In this document: positions 16,902 through 24,114 of the stretch, one piece after another
Layout of the letters: every line of letters starts with the position of its first letter
How positions within the stretch are numbered: position 1 is the first letter of the stretch
Source of the DNA: an uncultured Acetatifactor sp.
Lineage (GTDB): Bacteria; Bacillota; Clostridia; Lachnospirales; Lachnospiraceae
DNA: 36,064 bases
Assembly: GCA_944383825.1 (NCBI GenBank)
Contig: CALWRA010000028.1
Coordinates: 1 to 36,064, forward strand
Direction: 5' to 3'
Notes under the pieces: generated by a model
The model's database searches: none
What the model was told of the DNA's origin: nothing
Seen by the model: the letters and a program-made list of their open reading frames with translations, nothing else
Position numbers and translations under genes: made by a program

Positions 16902-19376
16902 CTACTTTCTTCCGTCAAAGAAATTCAGTTCCCATGTATCATCCTCAAAATCAAAGAACGTCTCATCGCCCGTATACAGAGCTTCCTGATCTCTCAAAAT
17001 GGGCAAAACCGTAAAACCCCACCTTTCCCTGGAAACCCATACGAAAAACTTCATTTCTCCCTCCAGAATGGTATCTGTTTCTTCCTGAATCACAGTTCCC
17101 GCATACAGACCGTCGATTTCCTTCTGAGTGGTCTTTTCAAACTTTGCGGTATCATATGCAAAATAATATGTTTTCAGCCGCCTGCCCTGGCCGTCATACA
17201 AATATAAATCCAGCTGATTCCCGATATGGAACCGTGAAATATAACCGATATGGTCCCTGGCGTCCAGGCTTCTGATAAGAATTTTTTCCTTATTTTCATG
17301 CGTATAAGCCATAATTTCATAGGGCAGGCTTCCCACTCGGTAATTTTCATTTACCTTCATATACCCAAGCTTACAATTCATAAAATAAGCAAGAGCTCCC
17401 TCCAGACAACACATTTTCAGTTCTGTTCCGGCCTCTCCCTGTCTGACTCCCTGTATTCGCTTTCCCGGAACATACTGCTTTAACGCCTCCAAAAACAGCC
17501 GCGACTTACAAGACTGTCCCGTCAGCTTAATCATTTCATATTCTCCCAATTCACCCTCTTCAAATTTCTGATCTAAAAAACGCTCCATCAAACCGTAAAT
17601 ATCAGGCCTTAAAAGCTCCTCAATCTCGTTCAGATACAGGGAAATTTCAATGGGCTGGGCAAGATTTTCGAATTGTTCCTCTCTGCAGAGGGAAAGCTTC
17701 CATTTATCCAGAAAAATACCCTCTCCTCTTTTAGTGGATATTTTCAGTTCATAGCGGAATTTCGTCTGAAAAAACTGTTTTTTTACCTGTTCCGCCAGCT
17801 CAAACAGATAATAATAATTGTTTTTTACAAAAAAATAGTGCTCTCTGCTCTTTCCCTCATATTCCTTGAATCTGGTGGGCAGCAGTCTCTCCGCCTGCTT
17901 ATAGCGGTTTTCCAGCTCTTCGTAAGCAGCCTTCCCCGCGCCTGTCTCCCCTATGGCAAGAGGCTCTTTGCTTTGCAAGCCAAGCTCTTCTCCAATACGT
18001 ATCTTTAAAAGCTGCAGAATTCGATAGGTCAGGTTGTTTCCTCCCAGATTCGTGTCCCCGTTCTCATACCGTGTTTCCAAATTCACAATATAGGAAACCC
18101 TGTTGTTTTCAATGCAAAATCGGCCGGAGGTCAGATCCGTGGTTCCACCCCCGCAGTCAATGACCAGCGCGTGATACCAGCGTCGCTCCTCGTAATTTTT
18201 TTCCCGTATCAGGCCGTGAATACTGTGAAAAAGAACGGCCATTCCTTCATCCAGCTCACAATTTACCGCATACTCCGGCAGCAGCTCTTTAAAAAGCCGA
18301 CGAAATTTCTCCTTCTGCCGTATGGGAGCGAGAAGCTGGATGCTCTGGAAGCTACATTTAAACTGCTGTCCCGCCAGTTCCACCAGATAATCCAAATAAG
18401 CCCTGAGCATCTCTTTTCTGCGAAACTGGTATTTGCATCCACTTTTGAGGATTACGCTCTCAGTGCGATCGGCATCGCTCACCCAGCGCTTGATGTCATA
18501 GAATACCGCCGCATCCTCATCCCGATAGTTCTGTCTGTTCATGGCCAGCGCATCATACCCGAACAGAAATTCCGCCTCGCCCCCCTCCTTTTCTCTTACT
18601 CCTATTACGCTGGGGATAATGGTCTTTCCCCGCACCGCCGCAATACGTGTGCTTCCGTCAGGCAGGCAGATCCCCATGGTGGTATTGGAGCTGCCAAAAT
18701 CAATCACCAAAGGCAAATCTACCTGACGAATTTTTTGTTCCCGAATGTCCAAAAGAGGAATCCTTACCCCCTCCACATGACCCGGCATGGATACCTGGTT
18801 CTTGTGGTAGCAGTCGTAAAGAAACTCCGATGTTTTCGCCTCCGGAAAGTACAGAATAAAATACCGATGCTTTTCAAGGGACTTTACAGGTACATCCCGC
18901 CCTTTAAAGAGATAGATTTCTCCCTGAACCTCCTCAAGATAAAAGCAGGTATACACTCTGAGTGCTTCATCCACCAGCAGCAAGTTCCCGCAGTAAAGTT
19001 TTTCATCACACCGAACCCTGTAGCCGTCCAGTTCATTCATCTCCGTCCCTTCAAAAAGTGTGATGGTTCCGGGAATATTTACCTCCGGAATATCAGAAAA
19101 TCGAATCCCGTACTGATCCAGAAAACTCTGTATATTTTCAAGTCCGCCCTCGCAGAAGGTTTTGATATGCCTGTACTCTCTCTGGCCTCTGAACCGCATA
19201 ATCAGACGTATCAACCCCTCCCTGTCGCCATTCATGGCGCTGGAAACCACCAGGCTTTCCTTTCTGCATATTTCTCTCAGATGAAAAGTCGTCATCTTTT
19301 CCAGTTCACTCTGCTTGTAAGTATGATTTTCTTCTCCTACCCGGTTGGGATTCAAGGTATAGGTGTACCGGCTCAT
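16902..19376 (-). CDS. Hsp70/actin-fold ATPase with SAP-like N-terminal domain
   Basis: An 824-residue protein. Residues about 23-64 look like a SAP-type helix-extended-loop-helix (LEKMTTFHLREICRKE ... REGLIRLIMRF). Residues about 220-700 are an Hsp70/actin ATPase core: phosphate-1 IDFGSSNTT (225-233), a proline-marked segment TIIPSVIGV, phosphate-2 VIDCGGGTTDL (405-415) and an adenosine-type motif KLTGQSCKSRLFLEAL (about 640). No C-terminal DnaK substrate lid is recognisable; instead a beta-rich tail follows. Start ATG after GGAGGAG. Canonical type VI clusters use the AAA+ protein ClpV for sheath disassembly and none is present here. An assembly or recycling role for this ATPase is an inference. 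Confidence 0.85.
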   Translation of the reverse strand: MSRYTYTLNPNRVGEENHTYKQSELEKMTTFHLREICRKESLVVSSAMNGDREGLIRLIMRFRGQREYRHIKTFCEGGLENIQSFLDQYGIRFSDIPEVNIPGTITLFEGTEMNELDGYRVRCDEKLYCGNLLLVDEALRVYTCFYLEEVQGEIYLFKGRDVPVKSLEKHRYFILYFPEAKTSEFLYDCYHKNQVSMPGHVEGVRIPLLDIREQKIRQVDLPLVIDFGSSNTTMGICLPDGSTRIAAVRGKTIIPSVIGVREKEGGEAEFLFGYDALAMNRQNYRDEDAAVFYDIKRWVSDADRTESVILKSGCKYQFRRKEMLRAYLDYLVELAGQQFKCSFQSIQLLAPIRQKEKFRRLFKELLPEYAVNCELDEGMAVLFHSIHGLIREKNYEERRWYHALVIDCGGGTTDLTSGRFCIENNRVSYIVNLETRYENGDTNLGGNNLTYRILQLLKIRIGEELGLQSKEPLAIGETGAGKAAYEELENRYKQAERLLPTRFKEYEGKSREHYFFVKNNYYYLFELAEQVKKQFFQTKFRYELKISTKRGEGIFLDKWKLSLCREEQFENLAQPIEISLYLNEIEELLRPDIYGLMERFLDQKFEEGELGEYEMIKLTGQSCKSRLFLEALKQYVPGKRIQGVRQGEAGTELKMCCLEGALAYFMNCKLGYMKVNENYRVGSLPYEIMAYTHENKEKILIRSLDARDHIGYISRFHIGNQLDLYLYDGQGRRLKTYYFAYDTAKFEKTTQKEIDGLYAGTVIQEETDTILEGEMKFFVWVSRERWGFTVLPILRDQEALYTGDETFFDFEDDTWELNFFDGRK

Positions 19377-19416
19377 GCTCTCCTCCGTCCGTGGTCCGGG
19401 TGCGTTCTGTTGCCCT

Positions 19417-21066
19417 TCACCCGGCTGTTTCCGTTTGTTCCGCCGCTACTTTGGCTTCTTCCGCCTCCATTCCCGCCCTCGCAGCCGCGATTTTCTGTTC
19501 AATCCCCTCTGCCAGCTGCGTTAACTCCAGGCGGCTGTATATTTCTCCAGCCGCTTGGTAAAACGCAATAGCGCTTTCATAGCTCTTTTCTGCCAGAAGC
19601 TGGTTCCCCTGGCTCTCCAAATCTATGGCGCTGCGCTGGTCATTGGTTTTCTGTTCGTTTTCCAACGCCTGGCTGAGGGCTTGCGCCTCTATCTGTTCCT
19701 GAAGCCTTTCTTCTGTTTCCATTTGCTCCTTTTCCAATTTTTCCTCCGCCGCCATCTGCAGCTCCAGAGCTTCCTTTTTTCCCTCACTGAAGTAAAGAGC
19801 CCCGGCTTTTTCCTTGGCTTCTTTATACAGCGCGATAGCCCCTTCCAGATTATCGTACTCCTCCTTGCGCTCTCCCTGGGACATCAGATCAAAGATCTCC
19901 ATGAAGCCCTCCGTCCTGTCAAGCTGGCCTTCAATATAGGAAAGTCCCACATTTCCGGCATCCACTGACATTTCCCGAGCCGTAAGGTAAAGCTCTCCCG
20001 CCTTTTCATATTCCTGGGTGCTCAGGGCTTCATCCGCTAAAATTACCTGCTGCGCAAGCTTCACATATTGATCCGCTTCCCCATACTCCGATTCACGGTT
20101 CAGATCACCTGCTAAGATCTTTGCCTGCTCATATTCCTCCGCCGCTTTTTGAAAGTTGCTATAAGCAAGATATTCCTCTCCGTTTTCCATACATTGAAGC
20201 ATGTCCTGCGTTTTTGTCCGCATGCTTCGAGCGTACGCATACAGCGCTACCGCGGAGATAATAACCAGCAGCAGAACAGGCAGCGCAATCAATATAATTT
20301 TTTTCAATGACACAGGTTTTTTAGGGGACTGGTACACCCTGTTTACGGAAGTCACCGCCAGCGAATAGTTGTCTATGCTTTTTTCGCTCTGCTCCTTCAG
20401 GATATGATCCTCAGTCTCATTGAGAATATCTTGTATTTCTCCGGAATTATTAACAATTTCAAGAAACTGCCTCTCCCCGCACTGCTCCCATGCGCCCTTG
20501 GTGAGCTGGACGATCAGATCCCCGGCCTCCAGCTTCTTTTTTCGAGAAACTTGAATTTGGGGTTTTCCTCTGTCTCCCAAAAAGGAGTACAGATTATTGC
20601 GTTCCTCATGACACGCCGCCTCATCCAGCGAAATCCGGTCCTTTTCAACCAGATTCTGTGTCAGCGATTGATCATATGTGCGCTCCAGGATTCTGGCGTT
20701 CCTGATCCAGTACAGACGGCTGTTCCCCACATGACAATACCTAAGTTTCCGGTAGTCGGTCACGGCAATCACTGCAGAAACCTTTAAATGTCTTCCCGCC
20801 CTCTGTCCCAGGAGCTCGCTGTGTGCTCTGCGCAGGCAGCGGCGAAGCCTTCTCCTGCTCATCCCTGGAGCTTCCGTAAACTCCCGGATAATGCTATCCA
20901 CTACTAATCTGGCGCTGTTTACGGATGGCTCCTCATCCAGACTGTCTGCCAGCACATAACAAGCATAGTCGTCCATCTCCACAAATCCAAAATAATCCCG
21001 GTTGGACAGTCTCTGTCCCTCTTCCGATATATGAAGAGTCTGGAATTCAGAATTGCTTCTTCTCAT
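19417..21066 (-). CDS. Membrane-anchored PP2C-like pseudophosphatase with TPR/coiled-coil tail
   Basis: A 549-residue protein. Residues 1-240 have the PP2C fold order: VLADSLDEE where ADGxGG is expected, HVGNSRLYW for the VGDSR strand, LTKGAWE in place of SDGLWE, and DNYSLAV for the DN motif. Key Gly and Asp residues are replaced, so catalysis is doubtful. A transmembrane helix (about 256-280) separates this from about 265 residues of Ala/Glu-rich helical repeats resembling TPRs (EEYEQAKILAGDL, AGELYLTAREMS). By the positive-inside rule the PP2C part should be cytoplasmic and the repeats outside. The ATG at 21066 follows GGAGG by 5 bases. It may sense or scaffold the apparatus at the membrane. 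Confidence 0.75.
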   Translation of the reverse strand: MRRSNSEFQTLHISEEGQRLSNRDYFGFVEMDDYACYVLADSLDEEPSVNSARLVVDSIIREFTEAPGMSRRRLRRCLRRAHSELLGQRAGRHLKVSAVIAVTDYRKLRYCHVGNSRLYWIRNARILERTYDQSLTQNLVEKDRISLDEAACHEERNNLYSFLGDRGKPQIQVSRKKKLEAGDLIVQLTKGAWEQCGERQFLEIVNNSGEIQDILNETEDHILKEQSEKSIDNYSLAVTSVNRVYQSPKKPVSLKKIILIALPVLLLVIISAVALYAYARSMRTKTQDMLQCMENGEEYLAYSNFQKAAEEYEQAKILAGDLNRESEYGEADQYVKLAQQVILADEALSTQEYEKAGELYLTAREMSVDAGNVGLSYIEGQLDRTEGFMEIFDLMSQGERKEEYDNLEGAIALYKEAKEKAGALYFSEGKKEALELQMAAEEKLEKEQMETEERLQEQIEAQALSQALENEQKTNDQRSAIDLESQGNQLLAEKSYESAIAFYQAAGEIYSRLELTQLAEGIEQKIAAARAGMEAEEAKVAAEQTETAG

Positions 21067-21913
21067 GCAGGCCTCCATCCTGTTGTATCAGTATGACGCT
21101 TCCATTGTCCTTCTGAGGGCTGTCCTTTTTCTCCGCCGCCCTTGCCAGGCGCTCGGCCAGCTCCTTCGAGGATGCGCAGTCAATCAGAATATCCTCCATT
21201 TCCCTGTAGGAAAGTTCCTCAAAGATTCCTTTGCTGACCAGGAGCACCTTATCGCCCTCCTTCAGCAGAATGGGCTTTTCACAGATTTCTATTTCGTGAA
21301 AGCCATCCTGTCCCAGATAATTCCAAAGTCTTTTTTCCTCCATACTCCAGACCGCGTCCTGTCTGGAGATTTTTCCCTCTTCATAGGCCCGGACCGCCAG
21401 CACATCCATAGTCTGCCCCCTGCTTAAGGGAATCAGCTCCTGTCCCCGCACAATGGCGATTCTGATATCACCCGCCACCGCATAGTACAGATAGCCGCCG
21501 CCTAAAAATGCAGCGCCCGTACTGGCGCCTCCTCTACGTTCCCCAATGGTTTGCTGGATACGCTTATTGGCCTCAAAAAATACGGATCGGAAAAAATAAG
21601 CGGGATCATTCAGCTTTTGGTATGGTTCAAACCTGTCAAGAATGGTGTCCGCCGCAATTTGCGCACAGACTCTCCCTGTATTTGCCCGGCCAATACCGTC
21701 TGCGATCACCGCCATAATTCCCGCCCTGTTGCTCCAGGCCTGGGCAGCATCCGACTGAAGCTGACGGCTGCCCATAATCTGATATATTCCGATTCGGGCG
21801 TCCTCTTCTTGTTTCCCAGGTCTTTCATCACGCCCCCGCAAAAGAAAACGGCCGATCAGCAAAACCGCGTAAGCTATGCTCAATAGAAGCGTCACCGGCA
21901 TACTGCCTGTCAT
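21047..21913 (-). CDS. Membrane-anchored PP2C-family protein
   Basis: A 288-residue protein. Residues 4-26 form a transmembrane helix, followed by a basic stretch and a PP2C-fold domain: AVIADGIGRANTG (first metal site, about 68-80), AVAGDIRIAIVRG, LLVSKGIFEELS and DNGSVILI. The first motif is intact, but the SDG motif reads SKG, losing an Asp that normally binds metal, so activity is uncertain. The start at 21913 overlaps the preceding stop as ATGA and follows TGGAGGG. In type VI clusters the PP2C enzyme PppA opposes the kinase PpkA acting on an FHA protein. The neighbouring FHA genes fit that circuit, but no kinase lies in this window. Confidence 0.78.
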   Translation of the reverse strand: MTGSMPVTLLLSIAYAVLLIGRFLLRGRDERPGKQEEDARIGIYQIMGSRQLQSDAAQAWSNRAGIMAVIADGIGRANTGRVCAQIAADTILDRFEPYQKLNDPAYFFRSVFFEANKRIQQTIGERRGGASTGAAFLGGGYLYYAVAGDIRIAIVRGQELIPLSRGQTMDVLAVRAYEEGKISRQDAVWSMEEKRLWNYLGQDGFHEIEICEKPILLKEGDKVLLVSKGIFEELSYREMEDILIDCASSKELAERLARAAEKKDSPQKDNGSVILIQQDGGLHEKKQF

Positions 21914-22407
21914 TTTAAATCCCTCCAGGAAAAGTTCTTTCCGCACAAAGGAACAAACAAAAAGCGACTTTGTCCCAGACTTATAATGTCATAGGGATTT
22001 AGCTCCATCGGTACGAAAACCGGCTTTTCGTTCAGGTATGCAATCCCCGCAGAATCCCCAGGCAGAATCATGGTGTTCAGATTTTTAGGGTCATATACGA
22101 TAATTGCATGATTTCTCCGGTTAATCTCATTGTCTCCCAGGATCTGAATATCCATATCATCTCCCCGCCCCACAAAATTTTTCCCCTCATGAATTTTATA
22201 GTCCATTCCGACCCTTGCTCCTTCAATGCAGATGATCCAGCCGCAGACAGGGCGTACCGCTTCGTCCAGTATCTCCACCGGCGGTTCAAAACCAAGGGGC
22301 TTTTCCGCAAAATTTTCCTCCTGAGTCTTCATATTGCAGTACGGACATATTTTTCCGTATCGTCTGGGATTATAGACGTGTCCGTTGGGACATTTTGCCA
22401 AGCTCAT
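21910..22407 (-). CDS. Zinc-ribbon plus FHA domain protein
   Basis: A 165-residue protein. A small zinc ribbon at the N-terminus (CPNGH at 6-10 and CPYC at 21-24) is followed by an FHA domain: NFVGRGDDMDIQI gives the GR loop, NRRNHA the usual SxxH-type loop, and IAYLNEKPV the Asn turn. FHA domains bind phosphothreonine peptides. Cytoplasmic, no membrane segment. It overlaps the PP2C gene by 4 bases, a pairing expected of a phospho-switch controlling apparatus assembly. The Asn in place of Ser before His is a deviation from the consensus. Confidence 0.85.
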   Translation of the reverse strand: MSLAKCPNGHVYNPRRYGKICPYCNMKTQEENFAEKPLGFEPPVEILDEAVRPVCGWIICIEGARVGMDYKIHEGKNFVGRGDDMDIQILGDNEINRRNHAIIVYDPKNLNTMILPGDSAGIAYLNEKPVFVPMELNPYDIISLGQSRFLFVPLCGKNFSWRDLK

Positions 22408-22440
22408 CCTGCTTTAATCTCCTATCTTTTCTGTGTTTAC

Positions 22441-22995
22441 TCACGTCAGAAGCAATTTGGTGTTTGCGATATAGAGAATGTCTCCCGCCTCCACCCGGCA
22501 GGGCCGATGGATGACCCGATAGCATTCTCCATCCTCCACTTTTCTTACTTTAACGCCATTTTGCGATTCCAAATCCTCTACATACCACTGATCCAGGCAG
22601 AAATTCAGAGCAGCGTGTTGGAAATCGATAAAGCTGCTGTACTCACAGTCCGACAAATCCACATCCAATTCCTGACTCTGTCCCCCTTTGCCAATAATCA
22701 GGGATGTTCTCCCCTGCAGATCCCATACTCTGATAGCCTTGCCCTGTCCGTCCAGCAGAATCAATCTGTGAACCTTGTGGGACTCTTGGAGCTGTTGTTT
22801 TGATGACACCCCAAAGGCTCTAAAAAAATCGTACAGCGCCCATATCATGCCAATAATCACCCCGGCCATAAGCGCGGGCATAAAGGGCCGGTCTCTTATC
22901 TCCAGGGAAAAGCAGATAACAAGGCCCACACTGCACAGCAAAATCAAAATATCAAAAATCTGTCTGATTCTATTTCTCTTTTTTCCCTGACTCAT
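22441..22995 (-). CDS. Membrane-anchored FHA domain protein
   Basis: A 184-residue protein. Two transmembrane helices lie close together (about 13-28 and 35-55: ILILLCSVGLVICF, LMAGVIIGMIWALY), so both ends should be cytoplasmic. Residues about 80-184 form an FHA domain with IIGKGGQSQELDVDL, FIDFQHAAL, and the well conserved VEDLESQNGVKV. The canonical GR is GK and Ser is replaced near His, so phosphothreonine binding may be weakened. It probably tethers the apparatus to the membrane. It follows the tube genes after a hairpin-containing gap. Confidence 0.8.
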   Translation of the reverse strand: MSQGKKRNRIRQIFDILILLCSVGLVICFSLEIRDRPFMPALMAGVIIGMIWALYDFFRAFGVSSKQQLQESHKVHRLILLDGQGKAIRVWDLQGRTSLIIGKGGQSQELDVDLSDCEYSSFIDFQHAALNFCLDQWYVEDLESQNGVKVRKVEDGECYRVIHRPCRVEAGDILYIANTKLLLT

Positions 22996-23055
22996 TCTCT
23001 CTTTAAAGCCCCCTGCCTTTTCCGGTTTTGAAAAAGCGCCCGCCGGCGTATCTGC

Positions 23056-23087
23056 AAAGAAAGGCTGCCTGCAGACAGCCTTTCTTT
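23056..23087 (-). terminator. Perfect 12-base-pair hairpin after the tube genes, partial terminator or mRNA stabiliser
   Basis: AAAGAAAGGCTG (23056-23067) and its exact complement (23076-23087) enclose an 8-base loop. The run of T and C at the end of the arm is followed by GCAG, not a clean T-tract. A second small GC hairpin before CTTTTTC follows at about 23026-23048. This layout commonly lets a highly expressed upstream gene, here the tube, be transcribed more than the genes behind it. Confidence 0.65.
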
Positions 23088-23115
23088 ATGCCTTTTTGCC
23101 AAAGTAGCTTGCATA

Positions 23116-23547
23116 TTATGATGTAATGCTGTATCCGCCCTCTACTGAAATCTGCGCCATCTTATCCTTTTTCTGCTTCATAATCAGCGTAAAGGTTCCG
23201 ATTCCCTCTACATCCCCGTAGTCCTCCTTGTAATCCACCACAAAGGCATTGGGGTAGGAATATTTGCGCACTACCTGGGAAGCCGCAATCACCTCCACGG
23301 TGACTCTGCGGTAGCAGTCCGAATTTTCTGCGGGAACCAACGCCCATAAGCCCAACTGCCTGGTGGCGTCGAAGGGATCCCCATCCACCGCCGTCAAAAT
23401 TTTGCCTGTGACAGTCACCGTACTCCCCAGATCCGTGGATCGCGCATTGCTGTCCTGAGGAATATCTGTTCGCACCTTCACTCCGGTAATGCTTGTTGTT
23501 CCTAACTCAATTGTGGTGTTTCCTTCCACCTTTAATGTAAATCCCAT
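23116..23547 (-). CDS. Tube-like (Hcp-type) protein 2
   Basis: A 143-residue beta-rich protein with no signal peptide, closely similar to its neighbour. Both share SITG(V/I)K, DSNARSTDLGSTV, a central aromatic strand before the 'YRRVTVEVI' type strand, YPNAFVVDYKEDYG and TLIMKQKKDK. Size, beta content and position beside the sheath-like gene suggest the inner tube protein (Hcp/phage tail-tube family). No Hcp signature motif is proven, so the role is inferred. Good ribosome site AAAGGAG. Two paralogues may build different tube segments, for example an initiator ring and the main shaft. Confidence 0.72.
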   Translation of the reverse strand: MGFTLKVEGNTTIELGTTSITGVKVRTDIPQDSNARSTDLGSTVTVTGKILTAVDGDPFDATRQLGLWALVPAENSDCYRRVTVEVIAASQVVRKYSYPNAFVVDYKEDYGDVEGIGTFTLIMKQKKDKMAQISVEGGYSITS

Positions 23548-23619
23548 AATAAACTCCTTTCATCCGCCATATGCTTTTCCCTCCCCTTTTCGGGAATATT
23601 CCTTCTTGTCTGGCAACAC

Positions 23620-24048
23620 CTATTCTCCGCTGAAACCGCCCTCAAATTTCAGATTACTCATTTTGTCCTTTTTCTGCTTAATCAAAAGCCGGAATGTACC
23701 GGCCCCGGTCTCATCCGTGAAGTCCTCCTCATACCCCACCACAAAGGCGTTGGGAAGAGTAATCTGGCGTACAATCTGCGATGCGCTCACAATGTCAATT
23801 TGCACCTTACGGTAGCAGTCGTATTTTTCAGCCGGAATCATGGACCACTTTGCCAGCTTGCTTGTATCATCCGCCGTCTCTCCGTCCACGGCCGCCAGAA
23901 TCTTTCCCTCTATCAAAACGGTGGAACCAAGATCCGTAGATCTGGCATTAGAATCACAGGGGATGTCCGCCCCGAATTTAATGCCCGTAATACTGGTCTC
24001 TTTCAGTTTGACAGATTCACTTCCTTCAATACTTAATCGCACTCCCAT
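23620..24048 (-). CDS. Tube-like (Hcp-type) protein 1
   Basis: A 142-residue paralogue of the downstream gene, with the same blocks: SITGIKFGADIP, DSNARSTDLGSTV, WSMIPAEKYDCYRKV, LPNAFVVGYEEDF and LLIKQKKDKM. It is all-beta, soluble and without a leader peptide, as expected for ring-forming tube subunits. A strong GGAGG site and a 66-base gap after the sheath-like gene support independent high translation. Assignment to the tube rests on size, paralogy and context. Confidence 0.72.
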   Translation of the reverse strand: MGVRLSIEGSESVKLKETSITGIKFGADIPCDSNARSTDLGSTVLIEGKILAAVDGETADDTSKLAKWSMIPAEKYDCYRKVQIDIVSASQIVRQITLPNAFVVGYEEDFTDETGAGTFRLLIKQKKDKMSNLKFEGGFSGE

Positions 24049-24114
24049 TTTTCTTTCCTCCTTCTTTTTACATGTATGCCTAATTTATTTCCAGCTTCCA
24101 GGCGTTTTGGCCCG

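Noticed and set aside
22077..22310. A 77-codon minus-strand frame inside the zinc-ribbon FHA gene
   Set aside because: It is fully contained in a well supported gene in another frame and has no start signal.
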